This document shows positions 15,968-25,920 of a DNA stretch of 31,145 nucleotides, one piece after another. Each line of letters begins with the position of its first letter. The stretch's first letter is position 1. The notes under the pieces are model-generated. The model had not been told where the DNA came from. It made no database searches and saw nothing but the letters and a program-made list of their open reading frames with translations. The translations under genes and the position numbers were made by a program. The stretch comes from JAFLUQ01 sp964442035 (lineage in GTDB: Bacteria > Bacillota > Clostridia > UMGS1883): contig CAYTWZ010000007.1 in NCBI GenBank assembly GCA_964442035.1, positions 1-31,145 on the forward strand, written 5' to 3'.

Positions 15968-15996
15968 TTGAAAAGAACCGAAAACAGTTATATAAT
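15968..15996 (+). promoter_or_regulatory. Promoter of DUF554-malQ operon, abutting element copy B
   Basis: TTGAAA at 15968-15973, a 17 bp spacer and a perfect TATAAT at 15991-15996. The last T of the -10 is also the first base of the TTAA that flanks repeat element copy B, so the predicted start site falls within the first bases of the element and the element becomes the 5' leader. Confidence 0.8.
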
Positions 15997-16167
15997 TAAG
16001 GAAGCGCCGAATAATTCACGCCTACGGCTAAAACGCCGCTTGACGGTGAGTTTCCGCAGCTACGTTAAAAAGCCCGAGATACAGCAGGTATTCATGCGCT
16101 TTTTGCCTTGCCGCGAGAAAAACACCCTCGCCAATCGGCATTTTGGAATTAATCAGCGTTTCCTTAA
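15996..16167 (+). mobile_element. MITE-like element, copy B
   Basis: The element covers 16000-16163 (164 bp), flanked by TTAA at 15996-15999 and 16164-16167. Its ends are inverted repeats: GGAAGCGCCGAATAATTC on the left and, inward on the other strand, GGAAACGCTGATTAATTC on the right. It shares whole-length similarity with copy A in opposite orientation and with parts of copies C and D. A frame is open across it, but its translation is shared only with other copies of the repeat. It separates the DUF554 promoter from the DUF554 ribosome binding site. Confidence 0.85.
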
Positions 16168-16201
16168 TTCCTTAAAAAGCACACGCAAAGGAGCTGGTAT
16201 T

Positions 16202-16921
16202 TTGGCAGGTTTGGGAACTATAGTAAATGTAATTGCGGTGGCCGGGGGCTGCGTTCTCGGATTGCTGTTTAAAAGGCTTATATCCGAAAAAATGAACGAA
16301 ATGCTGACTCAAGCCTTGGCGCTGGGTACTATAGCCATAGGAATCACGGGCATTGTACAGGGCGGCATTGCTCTGTCTGACAGCGGGCTGTCCTCCCGCT
16401 ATACCCTTGTGATGCTGCTGAGCCTGGTCATAGGAACCTTTTTAGGCCAGCTGATAGATATTGACCGACGGCTGGAGGCCTTAGGGCAAGCGGTGGAGAA
16501 GAAGCTTGTTGCCTGCGGTAACGGCGATTTTTCCCGGGGATTTGTGGCAGCGACGCTGACCTTCTGTGTGGGATCTATGGCCGTTGTGGGCGCACTCAAT
16601 GACGGACTCAGCCAAAATCCGGACATGCTTTTTGCCAAAAGCGTGCTGGACTTCACGGCGTCAATAGTGTACGCTTCCGCCCTTGGCGCGGGGGCGCTGT
16701 TTTCCGTTATACCTTTGGGGCTTTATCAGGGGGGAATAACTCTGTTCGCCTCGTTCCTTAAGCCTTTTCTTACCGAGACCGCAATATCCCAGATGTCCTT
16801 TATAGGGAGTATACTTATCATGGGAATAGGCCTGAGCTTTGTATACAAACCCAAGCTGAGGCTGGCAAATATGCTGCCGGCGTTAATTATACCTTTTGTG
16901 TGGCAAGCCATAATTAAATAA
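16202..16921 (+). CDS. DUF554 family membrane protein
   Basis: This 239-residue hydrophobic protein matches the DUF554 (YdfK/YqgA) family: GTIVNVIAVAGGCVLGLLFK at the start, LALGTIAIGITGIVQG, TFCVGSMAVVGALNDGL and SIVYASALGAGALFS. The family is widespread in Firmicutes; its role is unknown, transport being the usual guess. I chose TTG 16202 because AAAGGAG at 16187-16193 lies 8 nt upstream and family members begin with this segment. The frame stays open back to an ATG at 15962, but those 80 extra codons are mostly the inserted repeat element and begin upstream of the promoter. It is first in an operon with malQ, 24 nt downstream. Confidence 0.88.
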   Translation: MAGLGTIVNVIAVAGGCVLGLLFKRLISEKMNEMLTQALALGTIAIGITGIVQGGIALSDSGLSSRYTLVMLLSLVIGTFLGQLIDIDRRLEALGQAVEKKLVACGNGDFSRGFVAATLTFCVGSMAVVGALNDGLSQNPDMLFAKSVLDFTASIVYASALGAGALFSVIPLGLYQGGITLFASFLKPFLTETAISQMSFIGSILIMGIGLSFVYKPKLRLANMLPALIIPFVWQAIIK

Positions 16922-16945
16922 TAAATTTCAGGAGGCAATCATATT

Positions 16946-18463
16946 ATGTTTAACAGAACAGCAGGTGTGCTTATGCACATTTCATCACTGCCGGGAAAAT
17001 ACGGCATCGGCAATATGGGCAAAAGCGCCCGTGATTTTGCTGATATGCTGGCAAAAATGGGAATTGGCGCATGGCAGGTGCTGCCCGTAGGACCCACGGA
17101 CTTTTTCAACTCCCCTTACGCCAGCTTGAGCGCCTTTGCCGGTAACCCGGCCTTTATTGATCCGGAGCAGCTGGCCGAGGACGGACTTCTGACAAGGGAG
17201 GAGCTTAAGGCCGCGGAGGTAAATTCCCCCTACGCGGCGGACTTTGCCGCTGTGGCAAAGTGGCTTATGCCCACACTACGCAAGGCCTTTGGCCGGGCGG
17301 ACAGCGAACTGATGACCAATATAAAATCCTTTGCCGAGGAGAACCCTTGGCTGGAGGATTATGCTCTGTTTAGAGCGCTAAAGGAAAAAAACGATCAGGC
17401 CCTGTGGCAGGAATGGGACGACGGCCTTAAGCTCCGGCAAAAGGACTCCATTGCCAAGGCCATGACCGAGCTCAAGGAGGATATAGACTTTTACCGCTTT
17501 GTTCAGTACGAGTTTTACAAGCAGTGGTTCTCGCTGAAGGAATATGTCAATTCTAAGGGGGTGAGCATTATCGGGGATATGCCAATATACCTCAGCCTTG
17601 ACAGCGCCGACGTATGGTCAAACCCGTCCCTGTTCAGCCTTGACGAGGATCTTTGCCAAAAGAGCTGCGCCGGCGTGCCGCCGGACTACTTCTGCGCCGA
17701 CGGGCAGAAATGGGGCAATCCCCTTTACAACTGGGACGCTATGAAAAAGGACGGCTACTCCTGGTGGGTAAAGCGCATAAGGAACTCCCTCAAGCTGTAC
17801 GACGCTGTAAGGATAGACCACTTCCGGGGATTTTCATCATATTGGGAGATTCCCGCGGACAAAACCGCCAAATTCGGCCAGTGGAAAAAGGGCCCGGGAA
17901 TGGATCTGTTCTCCGCCATTGAAAAGGCCTGCCCCGGAGCGGCCATTATCGCTGAGGATCTGGGAAATATTGACGAGGATGTAATACAGCTTCTGAAGGA
18001 CAGCGGCTACCCCGGAATGGGCGTAATGCAGTTTGCCTTTATATCCAACGAAGACAATCCCCATCTTCCCCACAACTACACCAAAAACACCGTGGCCTAC
18101 ACCGGAACACACGACAACAACACCATACTGGGCTGGCTTTGGGAGTCCGATCAGGGCAGCCGTCAATACGCCCTTGACTACTGCGACTTCAGCGGCGACT
18201 GGGGCGTAGGCGGGCCTAAGAGCCCCGTGATAAGGAGCATAATGCGCACCCTGTGGCGCAGCGGCGCGGGAGTGGCCATTGTACCCATACAGGATCTGTG
18301 CGGCTTTGGGGGCGACTGCCGTATGAACAAGCCCGGCGTGGCGGAAGGAAATTGGAATTTCCGCGTTACCAAGGAGGCTCTTGACAGCATAGACACAGAC
18401 ACCGTCAGGGCTATGACCGAGCTATACCGCCGAAAAAATCCGCTGATAAAGGAGATTAAATAA
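16946..18463 (+). CDS. malQ: 4-alpha-glucanotransferase (amylomaltase, GH77)
   Basis: MalQ transfers alpha-1,4-glucan chains between maltodextrins, freeing glucose and building longer chains for phosphorylase. The 505-residue length is typical. The start RTAGVLMHISSLPGKYGIGNMG and GPTDFFNSPYAS are family signatures. The GH77 catalytic residues are Asp291 (RIDHFRGF, nucleophile), Glu337 (IIAEDLG, acid/base) and Asp390 (TGTHDNN, transition-state stabiliser). GDMPIYLSLDSADVW and PPDYFCADGQKWGNPLY are also conserved. AGGAGG lies upstream of ATG 16946. No phosphorylase or maltodextrin transporter is adjacent. The stop is followed after one base by the start of a TM1266-family gene, so the two are probably coupled. 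Confidence 0.96.
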   Translation: MFNRTAGVLMHISSLPGKYGIGNMGKSARDFADMLAKMGIGAWQVLPVGPTDFFNSPYASLSAFAGNPAFIDPEQLAEDGLLTREELKAAEVNSPYAADFAAVAKWLMPTLRKAFGRADSELMTNIKSFAEENPWLEDYALFRALKEKNDQALWQEWDDGLKLRQKDSIAKAMTELKEDIDFYRFVQYEFYKQWFSLKEYVNSKGVSIIGDMPIYLSLDSADVWSNPSLFSLDEDLCQKSCAGVPPDYFCADGQKWGNPLYNWDAMKKDGYSWWVKRIRNSLKLYDAVRIDHFRGFSSYWEIPADKTAKFGQWKKGPGMDLFSAIEKACPGAAIIAEDLGNIDEDVIQLLKDSGYPGMGVMQFAFISNEDNPHLPHNYTKNTVAYTGTHDNNTILGWLWESDQGSRQYALDYCDFSGDWGVGGPKSPVIRSIMRTLWRSGAGVAIVPIQDLCGFGGDCRMNKPGVAEGNWNFRVTKEALDSIDTDTVRAMTELYRRKNPLIKEIK

Positions 18464-18464
18464 T

Positions 18465-18716
18465 ATGGAAGAAACCCGCGTAGCCCTGATCGGGATAGTC
18501 GTGGAAAACCCCGCCTCCGTGGAAAGATTGAACGCCATTCTCCATGAATACCGGCGTTATATCATAGGGCGCATGGGACTGCCATACCATCCGAGGGATA
18601 TCAGCATCATAAGCGTGGCTGTTGACGCGCCCAATCAGGTGATATCCGCCCTGAGCGGCAAACTGGGTATGCTTGACGGCATCACCACAAAGACAGTGTA
18701 TTCAAAAACATCATAG
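18465..18716 (+). CDS. TM1266-family protein (putative [FeFe]-hydrogenase system regulator)
   Basis: This 83-residue protein has an ACT/NikR-like ferredoxin fold signature: VALIGIVVEN, the conserved HEYRRYIIGRMGLPY and SIISVAVDAPNQVISALSGKLGMLDGI. It matches the TM1266 family, annotated as iron-only hydrogenase system regulator because it usually lies beside hydE, hydF or hydG. No hydrogenase gene is in this window; instead it sits one base after malQ, with AAAGGAG at 18449-18455 inside the end of malQ. The regulatory role is an annotation by association, not proven. A strong terminator follows about 70 bases downstream. Confidence 0.88.
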   Translation: MEETRVALIGIVVENPASVERLNAILHEYRRYIIGRMGLPYHPRDISIISVAVDAPNQVISALSGKLGMLDGITTKTVYSKTS

Positions 18717-18785
18717 ACGCCGGCAAACCCGTCAAGGGGGATTCGTACGGATTTCCCTGCGAATATCCCTCCGTTTGTGATTACG

Positions 18786-18829
18786 AAATATCATTTTTAT
18801 CGCAATAAAAATGATATTTTTACTTTATT
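18786..18829. terminator. Bidirectional terminator after the malQ operon
   Basis: A perfect 15 bp stem (18786-18800 with 18805-18819) is closed by the tetraloop CGCA. On the + strand it is followed by TTACTTTATTG. The stem is A/T-rich, which would work in both directions, but all genes here are on the + strand. Confidence 0.75.
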
Positions 18830-18950
18830 GCATAAATATTCAGTAATAGTTAGTACACTAAAGTTAATAAATTGTTTACAGGTTATAAATAGTATTTAAA
18901 CATTAAAGTATTATTCTATCTACAGATATTTAAACAGGAGGTACATACAT
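18830..18950. other. AT-rich leader of the MacAB-SLH operon
   Basis: These bases are strongly A/T-rich and must contain the operon promoter, but I could not fix a -35/-10 pair with normal spacing. Candidates are TTGCAT at 18829-18834 and TTTACA at 18875-18880, neither with a good -10 at 16-18 bp. AGGAGGT at 18936-18942 is the ribosome binding site of the next gene. An unusual promoter class is possible. Confidence 0.35.
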
Positions 18951-21119
<2,169 letters not shown>

Positions 21120-21134
21120 GGAGGTCCCAGATAA

Positions 21135-21830
21135 ATGATCCGCATAAAGGATATGTACAAAATATACCAAATGGGCGATGTAGATGTACACGCCCTTGAC
21201 GGAATATCCCTTCATATCAAGCCAAAGGAATTTGTATCCATAATAGGCCCCTCAGGAAGCGGAAAATCTACGCTGATGAACATGATCGGCTGTCTTGACA
21301 CCGCCACCAGCGGAGAATACTGGATCGACGGCGTACCTGTGGAAAATATGAGCGAGGATGAGCTTGCCGCCCTGCGCAACGAAAAGATCGGCTTTATCTT
21401 TCAGGGCTACAATCTGCTTCCCAAGCTTACCGCATACGAAAACGTGGAGCTGCCCCTTATATACAGGGGCATAGCCCCCGCCAAACGCCGGGAACTGGTG
21501 GAGGCGGCTCTCGACAAGGTAGGTATGCTGGAAAGAATGCATCACAAACCCAAGGAGCTGTCCGGCGGACAGCAGCAGAGGGTCGCTATCGCGCGAGCGC
21601 TCAGCAACAAGCCATCCCTTATTCTTGCCGACGAGCCCACCGGCGCCCTCGATTCAAAAACAGGTCTCGAGGTACTGCAAATGATGAAGGACATTCACCA
21701 GGAGGGCAACACTGTCGTACTGATAACACATGACAGCAACATTGCCCGTCACGCCGAGCGTATTGTAAGAATAGCCGACGGAAAGATTACCAGCGACACT
21801 ACAAATACAGAGGATGTGATCTGCAGATGA
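21135..21830 (+). CDS. MacB/LolD-type ABC transporter ATP-binding protein
   Basis: The 231-residue ATPase has Walker A GPSGSGKST (38-46), FIFQGYNLLPKLTAYENVELPL (the Q-loop region typical of the LolD/MacB group), the signature LSGGQQQRVAIARAL, and Walker B LILADEPTGALDS. It would drive the FtsX-type permease of the next gene, whose start codon overlaps its stop in ATGA (21827-21830). GGAGGT following the previous stop is its ribosome binding site, 10 nt from ATG 21135. Confidence 0.95.
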   Translation: MIRIKDMYKIYQMGDVDVHALDGISLHIKPKEFVSIIGPSGSGKSTLMNMIGCLDTATSGEYWIDGVPVENMSEDELAALRNEKIGFIFQGYNLLPKLTAYENVELPLIYRGIAPAKRRELVEAALDKVGMLERMHHKPKELSGGQQQRVAIARALSNKPSLILADEPTGALDSKTGLEVLQMMKDIHQEGNTVVLITHDSNIARHAERIVRIADGKITSDTTNTEDVICR

Positions 21831-23020
21831 ACGTTTTTATGGCGTTTAAAATGGCGATATCCAACATCTGGTCCTCCAAAATACGATCCCTGCTGACAAT
21901 GCTTGGTATTATTATAGGCGTCGCTTCGGTTATCATCCTTGTCAATCTGGTGACAGCTTCCACCCTCAGCATGCGCTCACAGCTGGAAAGCATGGGCACC
22001 AACCTTATCACCGTAAGCATAAGCCGAGGAGGCTGGGGTCAGACGCGAAGCGTTTCGGTTGCGGAAATAGAGCAGCTGGCGGAGGAAAACGATGATATCT
22101 TTGACAGCATAACCCCCGTGGTTTCCAGCACGATAGTTATTAAGTACGGCACAGAAAGCGTTACCACAAGCGTCACCGGCGTAAACGAGCATTATACCAG
22201 TATACGAAGCCGCGAGGTGACGGACGGACGATTCATTACCGAGGCCGACATCGAAAACCGCAGCAACGTGGTTGTTATAGGCGAATACATACGAAACGAG
22301 CTGTTTGGCAATGAGGATCCCATTGGCCAGACCGTAAAAATCAACAACGAGAAGTTTACCGTAATCGGCCTTTTGGATCAGAAATCCTCCAACGCGTCCA
22401 GCGGCGGCGACGATGATATAGTCATAATGCCGTATACCCGCGCCACAAGACTTATTCGCAACGCCAACATAAACAGCTTCATGGTTTCGGCGGTAAGCTC
22501 TGACTACATGAGTGAAGCTACGGACGCAATTGAAAATTTCCTATACAAAAAATTTAAAAGCGACGACTATTACACTGTACTCAATACTGCCGAAATGATG
22601 GATACCATTGATGAGGCTCTCGGTACAATGACGTTGCTGATGGCGGGCATTGCCGGAATTTCACTGATCGTAGGCGGCATAGGCATCATGAACATCATGC
22701 TTGTGACCGTTTCGGAGCGTACCCGTGAGATCGGTATCCGAAAATCCATAGGCGCAAAGCGCCGCAGCATTATCACCCAATTCCTGATCGAGTCCGCGGT
22801 TATAAGCTGTATGGGGGGCATCATTGGAATTGGATTTGGGGTAGGCGCCAGTTACTTTGTATGCAAAGCCATGAGTATGGATGCCGTACCCCTTGCGAAT
22901 CAAACAACAGTTATTTTGGGTTCGTTCGCATTTTCCGTAATAATAGGTGTATTCTTCGGACTTTACCCGGCGAACAAGGCTGCCAAGCTTAACCCAATAG
23001 ACGCTTTGCGAACAGATTAA
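21827..23020 (+). CDS. MacB-like FtsX-domain ABC permease
   Basis: The 397-residue permease has the MacB layout: a first membrane segment in SLLTMLGIIIGVASVIILVNL, a large outside domain (MacB-PCD type, about 45-265, with SVTGVNEHYTSIRSREVTDGRF), and three membrane segments in the C-terminal FtsX domain starting at LMAGIAGISLIVGGIGIMNIMLVTVSERTREIGIRKSIGAKR. It ends in GLYPANKAAKLNPIDALR, a family hallmark. With the ATPase and adaptor it forms a complete MacAB-type mechanotransmission exporter; substrate unknown. The substrate is taken up from the outer face of the membrane in characterised systems. Confidence 0.94.
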   Translation: MNVFMAFKMAISNIWSSKIRSLLTMLGIIIGVASVIILVNLVTASTLSMRSQLESMGTNLITVSISRGGWGQTRSVSVAEIEQLAEENDDIFDSITPVVSSTIVIKYGTESVTTSVTGVNEHYTSIRSREVTDGRFITEADIENRSNVVVIGEYIRNELFGNEDPIGQTVKINNEKFTVIGLLDQKSSNASSGGDDDIVIMPYTRATRLIRNANINSFMVSAVSSDYMSEATDAIENFLYKKFKSDDYYTVLNTAEMMDTIDEALGTMTLLMAGIAGISLIVGGIGIMNIMLVTVSERTREIGIRKSIGAKRRSIITQFLIESAVISCMGGIIGIGFGVGASYFVCKAMSMDAVPLANQTTVILGSFAFSVIIGVFFGLYPANKAAKLNPIDALRTD

Positions 23021-23039
23021 CAAGGAGGACAGATCAACT

Positions 23040-25343
23040 ATGAAGAAAAAAATACTTTCCCTTGTCGTGGCGGCGCTTTGCCTATGCTCCGCCGCCATGG
23101 CCAGCAATTCGTACCCCGATGTACAGGGCGGGACAAAAATGTCCGAGGCTGTAAGCATGCTTGACAGTCTTGATATAATTTCAGGCATGGGAGACGGGCT
23201 GTTTCATCCCGACGAAAATCTGACCAGAGCTCAGTTCGCTAAAATTGCCACATATATGCTTGGTCGGGAGAAGGACGCGGTGAGCACCGGCGTTTCCTTT
23301 GGCGATGTACCGGACGGGCATTGGGCCACGGGCTATATCGGCCTTGTGAGCGCCGATGGCATAATTGCGGGCTATCCCGACGGCACCTTCGGGGCCGATG
23401 ATGAAATATCCTGGTCACAGGCCATAACCGTGATCGTAAGAATCTTAGGCTACAGCGGAGAGGACGTAGGTTACCGCTGGCCGGAGGGCTACATCGAAAA
23501 GGCTCAGGCTATCGGCCTTATGGACGGACTGACCGTTTCCGACTACGACATTCCCATCACCCGAGGTGAAGCGGCATTACTTTGCTACAACGCTCTTTTC
23601 TGCGACATGAAAAACGAAACCGAGCTTATAACTCTGCGCAAGATAACCCGAGCCGAGGATGTAACGATCATCGCAGACAGCGAAACGGATGTCAGCCTTA
23701 ACAGTGATGTGATCAAAACCTCCGCCGGGAATTTCAAAATCACTGACAGCAGCAGTATTCCCGAGGATATTGTGGGAAGGTGCGGAGACTTGTATTACGA
23801 CAAGGATAAAAATGTGGTGATTTTCATTCCCGATTTTGAAACCGTTCGCACCCTTGTTGTAGTAAGCACACTTAAAAACACAGACACAAACAAAATCGAA
23901 ATCAACTACACTGAAAACGGCGAAGCCGGACGGGAAAGCTTTTCCCTGAATTACACCCTTTACAATGACGGCGACACAATGACTATGGGTACAGGCTACC
24001 AGCTGATGAGCGAAGGAAGCGAGCTGAAGCTGTTTTATGATGACAGAGGCAGCCTGAGCAGGGCGCTCCTCTCCACCAGCACTATGGAAGGCCCCGTTAT
24101 AGCGTACACAGACGGCTTTTCTGTCACAAATGCCTTTAACATAAAGGACACTGACACGCTGAAGGTAATACGCAAGGGACTTTCCTCAAGCCTCAGTGAT
24201 ATACAGCGCTTTGACGTACTGTATTACGCCCAAAACACCAATACGGTTTACGCCTACGCCGACAGCGTTACAGGCATTTACGAAAAAGCCCATCCCATCA
24301 AAGCCAACGTCACCAGCATAACCCTCAGCGGCACTGTGTACGAGCTTGCCACTCAGGAGGCCATTAACAGCCTCAACGAAAGCGACGGCGCTTTTGCCAT
24401 CAATGACCGGGTAACTCTCCTTAAGGGTAGAAACGGTGAGATCGTAGGCGCGGTCGACACGGACAGCGCCGATCTGTACGGATACGGCGTTATCCAGAAC
24501 GCCTACCAGAAGCTGTCCGACGATGAGGACACCAAGGGTAAGAGCGAATACTGGGTGACCATGTTTATGGCTGACGGAACCACCGCCGACTATAAGTGCG
24601 ACATTGATTACTCTGACAATATCGGCGAATTTAGAAAACTCGATTTTAACGGAGGCATACTCAACTTGGAAAAAGTGAGCTATGTGTCCATGTCCGGAAG
24701 CATTGACAAAACAAAGGGTACCTTCAACGGCAAATGGTTCGCCAACGATTACGGCATAATCGAGCTTATCAGCCTTCCGGACGAAGGGGAGGCCACTCTC
24801 CGCAAAATCACTCTCAATGACATAAACGCCGACACGCTGTCTAACAAGGAGGTCATCCACGTACAGACCACAGGCGACATGGGCGATATCTCTATCATGT
24901 ATGTGAAAAACGTCACCAACGAGCAGTATTCCTACGGTGTTGTAAAGGAAATTGAAACCGTAAACAAGGCCAATAAGAATTACACTCTGCTTCTCGGCTC
25001 CACCGAAAGGGTTGTCAACAGCAACTACACCCTCAAAGCCGGTGAGGCGGTAGGCTACGGCCCGGACTCCGACGGGGAGTATGCCTTTAAGTCACTCCTT
25101 GAGATAGGCAGCGGCAAGGCCGTCACAGCTACCACCTCCAACCGTATAAAGGTGGACGACACCATCTACACCATGAGCGACAGCGCGGTGGCCTACGGCG
25201 GCGATTATCCCAAAAACTACCGGGCGCTGAGTATTGACGAGCTGGCGGGCATGGACAATGTGACCGGAGTAAAGCTTTACTCCGACAGGTCGCTGGCTAA
25301 CGGAGGCGCGGTTAAGGTAATAATAATACAGACCGTAAGATAA
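23040..25343 (+). CDS. Secreted S-layer-homology (SLH) domain protein
   Basis: The 767-residue protein has a signal peptide (1-21, ending AAMAS) and three SLH repeats: about 24-75 (YPDVQGGTKMSEAVSML... LTRAQFAKIATYML), 86-137 (FGDVPDGHWATGYIGLV... ISWSQAITVIVRIL) and 148-187 (WPEGYIEKAQAIGLM... ITRGEAALLCYNAL). SLH repeats attach proteins non-covalently to pyruvylated secondary cell-wall polysaccharide. The remaining 580 residues are beta-rich and unrecognised, with no catalytic motif I can identify. AAGGAGGA precedes ATG 23040, 19 nt after the permease stop, so it belongs to the exporter operon. It may be an extracellular partner of the exporter or its cargo; only co-transcription is supported. 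Confidence 0.9.
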   Translation: MKKKILSLVVAALCLCSAAMASNSYPDVQGGTKMSEAVSMLDSLDIISGMGDGLFHPDENLTRAQFAKIATYMLGREKDAVSTGVSFGDVPDGHWATGYIGLVSADGIIAGYPDGTFGADDEISWSQAITVIVRILGYSGEDVGYRWPEGYIEKAQAIGLMDGLTVSDYDIPITRGEAALLCYNALFCDMKNETELITLRKITRAEDVTIIADSETDVSLNSDVIKTSAGNFKITDSSSIPEDIVGRCGDLYYDKDKNVVIFIPDFETVRTLVVVSTLKNTDTNKIEINYTENGEAGRESFSLNYTLYNDGDTMTMGTGYQLMSEGSELKLFYDDRGSLSRALLSTSTMEGPVIAYTDGFSVTNAFNIKDTDTLKVIRKGLSSSLSDIQRFDVLYYAQNTNTVYAYADSVTGIYEKAHPIKANVTSITLSGTVYELATQEAINSLNESDGAFAINDRVTLLKGRNGEIVGAVDTDSADLYGYGVIQNAYQKLSDDEDTKGKSEYWVTMFMADGTTADYKCDIDYSDNIGEFRKLDFNGGILNLEKVSYVSMSGSIDKTKGTFNGKWFANDYGIIELISLPDEGEATLRKITLNDINADTLSNKEVIHVQTTGDMGDISIMYVKNVTNEQYSYGVVKEIETVNKANKNYTLLLGSTERVVNSNYTLKAGEAVGYGPDSDGEYAFKSLLEIGSGKAVTATTSNRIKVDDTIYTMSDSAVAYGGDYPKNYRALSIDELAGMDNVTGVKLYSDRSLANGGAVKVIIIQTVR

Positions 25344-25437
25344 AGAATCTCAATAAAATGGCCTAATTACTAACGCCCCATTAGGAAGCGATTAAAAACA
25401 ACGACCAAATATCAACTATACGAATGTTGTAAAGGCT

Positions 25438-25480
25438 AAAACAGCGTGAATTGCGGAAATGCTTTTCACGCTGTTTTTTC
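25438..25480 (+). terminator. Terminator of the MacAB-SLH operon
   Basis: AAAACAGCGTGAA at 25438-25450 pairs perfectly with TTCACGCTGTTTT at 25465-25477, a 13 bp stem, followed by TTC and preceded by the loop TTGCGGAAATGCTT. The 3' arm provides a run of six T. It lies about 95 bases after the SLH gene stop. Confidence 0.88.
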
Positions 25481-25582
25481 TGAAAACTTAACCCGCGTTA
25501 TTCGCCAAGAAGAGACCTCTTTGCTTCAACGCAGACGGAGGAGGTCAAAGCGATATAGCATTCCCCGCTTTCTCCGGGCAAT

Positions 25583-25723
25583 GAGCAATCCTCGATTAGT
25601 TCTGACATGCTGATCGGCATGAAAAAATTTTCGGCAAGGCAAAAAGCGCCTGAATATTTGCTATTCTGAGCATGATTAGCCGCCGACGTTCCAAGCCATA
25701 GGTGTGAATTATTCAGAAGCACC
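25583..25723 (-). mobile_element. MITE-like element, degenerate copy C
   Basis: Read on the minus strand, this stretch aligns with copies A and B: GAATAATTCACACCTATGGC near 25715-25696, TATTCAGGCGCTTTTTGCCT in the middle, and GAACTAATCGAGG at its far end. Both ends have decayed (GGTGCTTCTGAATAATTC instead of GGAAGCGCCGAATAATTC), and no clean TTAA flank remains. It is probably an old, immobile insertion. It lies about 40 bp upstream of the promoter of the next operon. Confidence 0.65.
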
Positions 25724-25765
25724 ATAGCTTTGTTGTGAATAATTGGCTTACAGGGAAGAAAAATA

Positions 25766-25794
25766 TTGACAACAAATGATTTGGGTGTTATAAT
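25766..25794 (+). promoter_or_regulatory. Perfect-consensus promoter of the second ABC operon
   Basis: TTGACA at 25766-25771, exactly 17 bp, and TATAAT at 25789-25794 match the sigma-A consensus at all 12 positions. A promoter this strong before a transporter operon normally implies repression; the inverted repeats just downstream are candidate operator sites. The leader to ATG 25921 is about 120 nt. Confidence 0.9.
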
Positions 25795-25802
25795 ATTCAT
25801 AG

Positions 25803-25820
25803 AGTTAACTTTAGCTAACT
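25803..25820. promoter_or_regulatory. Candidate operator 1 (AGTTA-TAACT dyad)
   Basis: The sequence AGTTAACTTTAGCTAACT is an imperfect dyad (AGTTA with TAACT) starting at about the predicted transcription start. Its position just downstream of a consensus promoter fits a repressor site of the MarR or TetR kind. A related dyad lies 79 bases downstream. No regulator gene is adjacent. Function is inferred. Confidence 0.5.
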
Positions 25821-25844
25821 ACATTAAAAAGAAAATATCAAACA

Positions 25845-25871
25845 TTTTACCGCTCAATCAGAGCGGTAAAA
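25845..25871. repeat. Perfect inverted repeat in the operon leader
   Basis: TTTTACCGCTC at 25845-25855 and GAGCGGTAAAA at 25861-25871 are exact complements with a five-base loop. There is no T tract after it, so it is not a simple terminator. It could be a transcript hairpin affecting stability or attenuation, or a DNA operator. Confidence 0.6.
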
Positions 25872-25881
25872 CAAAGCAGGC

Positions 25882-25899
25882 GGTTAGTTTTAATTAACT
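25882..25899. promoter_or_regulatory. Candidate operator 2 (GGTTA-TAACT dyad)
   Basis: GGTTAGTTTTAATTAACT resembles candidate operator 1 in length, base order and dyad (GTTA with TAAC). It lies directly before the ribosome binding site of the ATPase gene. Two similar dyads flanking the leader hairpin could support DNA looping or cooperative binding; this is inference. Confidence 0.4.
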
Positions 25900-25920
25900 T
25901 TTATGGAAGAGGGATTAAAA

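Larger units (their letters stand above)
25344..25920. other. Long intergenic region before the second ABC operon
   Basis: This stretch of 577 bases has no credible gene. It holds the SLH-operon terminator, degenerate repeat copy C, a perfect consensus promoter and three inverted repeats, all listed separately. A 100-codon minus-strand frame (25498-25800) crosses the repeat and the promoter and is not believable as a gene. Confidence 0.75.

Noticed and set aside
15962..16201. 80-residue N-terminal extension of the DUF554 protein
   Set aside because: It is mostly the inserted repeat element, begins upstream of the promoter, and a good ribosome binding site supports TTG 16202.
25498..25800. 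100-codon minus-strand frame
   Set aside because: It crosses decayed repeat copy C and the consensus promoter, lacks a ribosome binding site, and part of its translation recurs at copy A, as expected for a repeat.
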